Assembly (NCBI GenBank): GCA_024102795.1
Contig: JAGFJK010000042.1
Span: forward strand, 1 to 34,172
Source of the DNA: Pirellulaceae bacterium
Lineage (GTDB): Bacteria > Planctomycetota > Planctomycetia > Pirellulales > Pirellulaceae
DNA: 34,172 bases
Reading direction: 5' to 3'
Shown: one piece after another, positions 33,578 through 34,172 of the stretch
How positions within the stretch are numbered: position 1 is the first letter of the stretch
Layout: each line of letters opens with the position of its first letter
The notes under the pieces: generated by a model
Databases searched by the model: none
What the model saw: the letters and a program-made list of their open reading frames with translations, nothing else
Told to the model about the DNA's origin: nothing
Position numbers and translations under genes: made by a program

Positions 33578-34172
33578 ATGAAAACGATCCTTGCGGTAAT
33601 CGTCGCCACATTCGGCTTGGCCCAATTAGCGGACCAAGTGCGGGAGATCGGGGTACGCATCCCGTATATCCTACTGTTGATGTGGACTGGCTCCGCGACA
33701 ATCGCGGCCCTTATCTTTTCGGAAGGTCTCCGGCCGCACTATTCAGCGTCCGCCCAGGCAACCGAAATCGATTCGCAGACGTGGGCACATAAGATGCGCC
33801 GGATCGGCATCGGTGTCCTGCCGCTGGCACTGGTGCCTCTATTGGAGTTTCGCCGTACCGGACATGATCCCGCACTCCTGCTGACGTATGGGGTCTTAAT
33901 CGTCAGCATATGCAGCGTACCTGTTTGGTGGCTGCTTGCCCGCAGCATTATTGGAGCTGTAGTTCTCAGCATCTGTTCAATGAGTCTGCTCTGGCACTTT
34001 TCGGCGTGGGCACTATTCGAGCATATCGTACGGCTGGAAGCGGCGAAAGAGGTCTCAACTGTGGATACGACCCGCACGTTTCATGCGTTCCTAGCTCCGG
34101 AATACCGCATTTTCTTTTACCTGCTCTGCGGAACGGCTTTGCTAGTTTACTGTCCGGTGATGATGTGGATCG
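33578..34172 (+). CDS. Multi-pass membrane protein, unknown family (partial, C-terminus beyond the window)
   Basis: An open frame from ATG 33578 to the window end, 198 codons without a stop. It begins MKTILAVIVATFGLAQLADQ and has at least five or six hydrophobic segments (for example YILLLMWTGSATIAALIF, IGVLPLALVPLLEF, LLTYGVLIVSICSVPVWWLL, IIGAVVLSICSMSLLWHF, FFYLLCGTALLVYCPVMMWI), so it is an integral membrane protein. I do not recognise the family. GTG 33563 is a possible alternative start; ribosome sites are weak. Composition is lower in GC than the SNF2 gene (about 55% in one 60-base sample), and rarer codons such as CTA, TTA and ATA appear. With the attC-like repeat just upstream this suggests an acquired cassette, but that is not proven. 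The minus frame 33739-34077 is its shadow. Confidence 0.7.
   Translation, partial: MKTILAVIVATFGLAQLADQVREIGVRIPYILLLMWTGSATIAALIFSEGLRPHYSASAQATEIDSQTWAHKMRRIGIGVLPLALVPLLEFRRTGHDPALLLTYGVLIVSICSVPVWWLLARSIIGAVVLSICSMSLLWHFSAWALFEHIVRLEAAKEVSTVDTTRTFHAFLAPEYRIFFYLLCGTALLVYCPVMMWI

Noticed and set aside
33739-34077. Minus-strand open frame of 112 codons
   Set aside because: It mirrors the hydrophobic membrane-protein frame on the plus strand and has no ribosome site or family character.

Overview
The window looks like chromosomal DNA from a high-GC planctomycete, probably of the Pirellula/Blastopirellula group. No 16S rRNA gene is present, so this rests on gene content. The evidence is: several large secreted proteins with an N-terminal LEPR-XLL-like motif (HESLETRTVLS, HEALEGRLLLA, METLEVRLPMD), dockerin-type repeats, an ECF sigma factor directly in front of a membrane-anchored Ser/Thr kinase with TPRs, a DUF1501 Tat protein, a CRTAC1-type FG-GAP/ASPIC protein, a short J-like N-terminal domain (FDPYRKWLGIPP), and an orphan formylmethanofuran:H4MPT formyltransferase. 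Most long open frames opposite the real genes are GC-driven shadows.

Layout. (1) 1-3559, minus strand: a J-like/TPR-like membrane protein followed by a Gln-rich coiled-coil protein that runs off the left edge. (2) 3772-5338, plus strand: fhcD (C1 transfer), then a distinctly lower-GC DUF1579 gene with a cassette-like sequence behind it. (3) 5473-7734, minus: a CRTAC1-type FG-GAP beta-propeller lipoprotein. (4) 8107-21228: a surface-protein and signalling block. A dockerin protein with acidic tandem repeats (minus) diverges from an ECF sigma/Ser-Thr kinase operon (plus). The kinase converges on a 1780-residue multidomain surface protein (minus), which diverges from a matrixin-like metalloprotease with a C-terminal dockerin (plus). 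(5) 21229-24644: a relic of a YhcG/DUF1016-type nuclease gene, phhB, two inverted REP-like elements, an HD-domain hydrolase and a TPR protein. (6) 24866-29509: an L-lactate permease family transporter, a DinB-like protein, a DUF1501 Tat protein and a CBS-domain protein, with short duplicated intergenic repeats. (7) 29692-34172: a SWIM-SNF2 helicase, an internally deleted IS91-family transposase, an attC-like inverted repeat, and a lower-GC membrane protein that runs off the right edge.

The most coherent unit is block 4. A sigma factor and membrane kinase lie between genes for exported LEPR-XLL proteins. The sigma promoter region carries a perfect 11-bp inverted repeat that could be an operator. 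A sensor kinase/sigma pair controlling cell-surface proteins is a reasonable hypothesis, but the sequence alone does not prove it. Two lower-GC genes (4853-5338 and 33578-end) lie beside attC-like structures and may be acquired cassettes. No CRISPR array, rRNA gene or convincing tRNA gene was seen.
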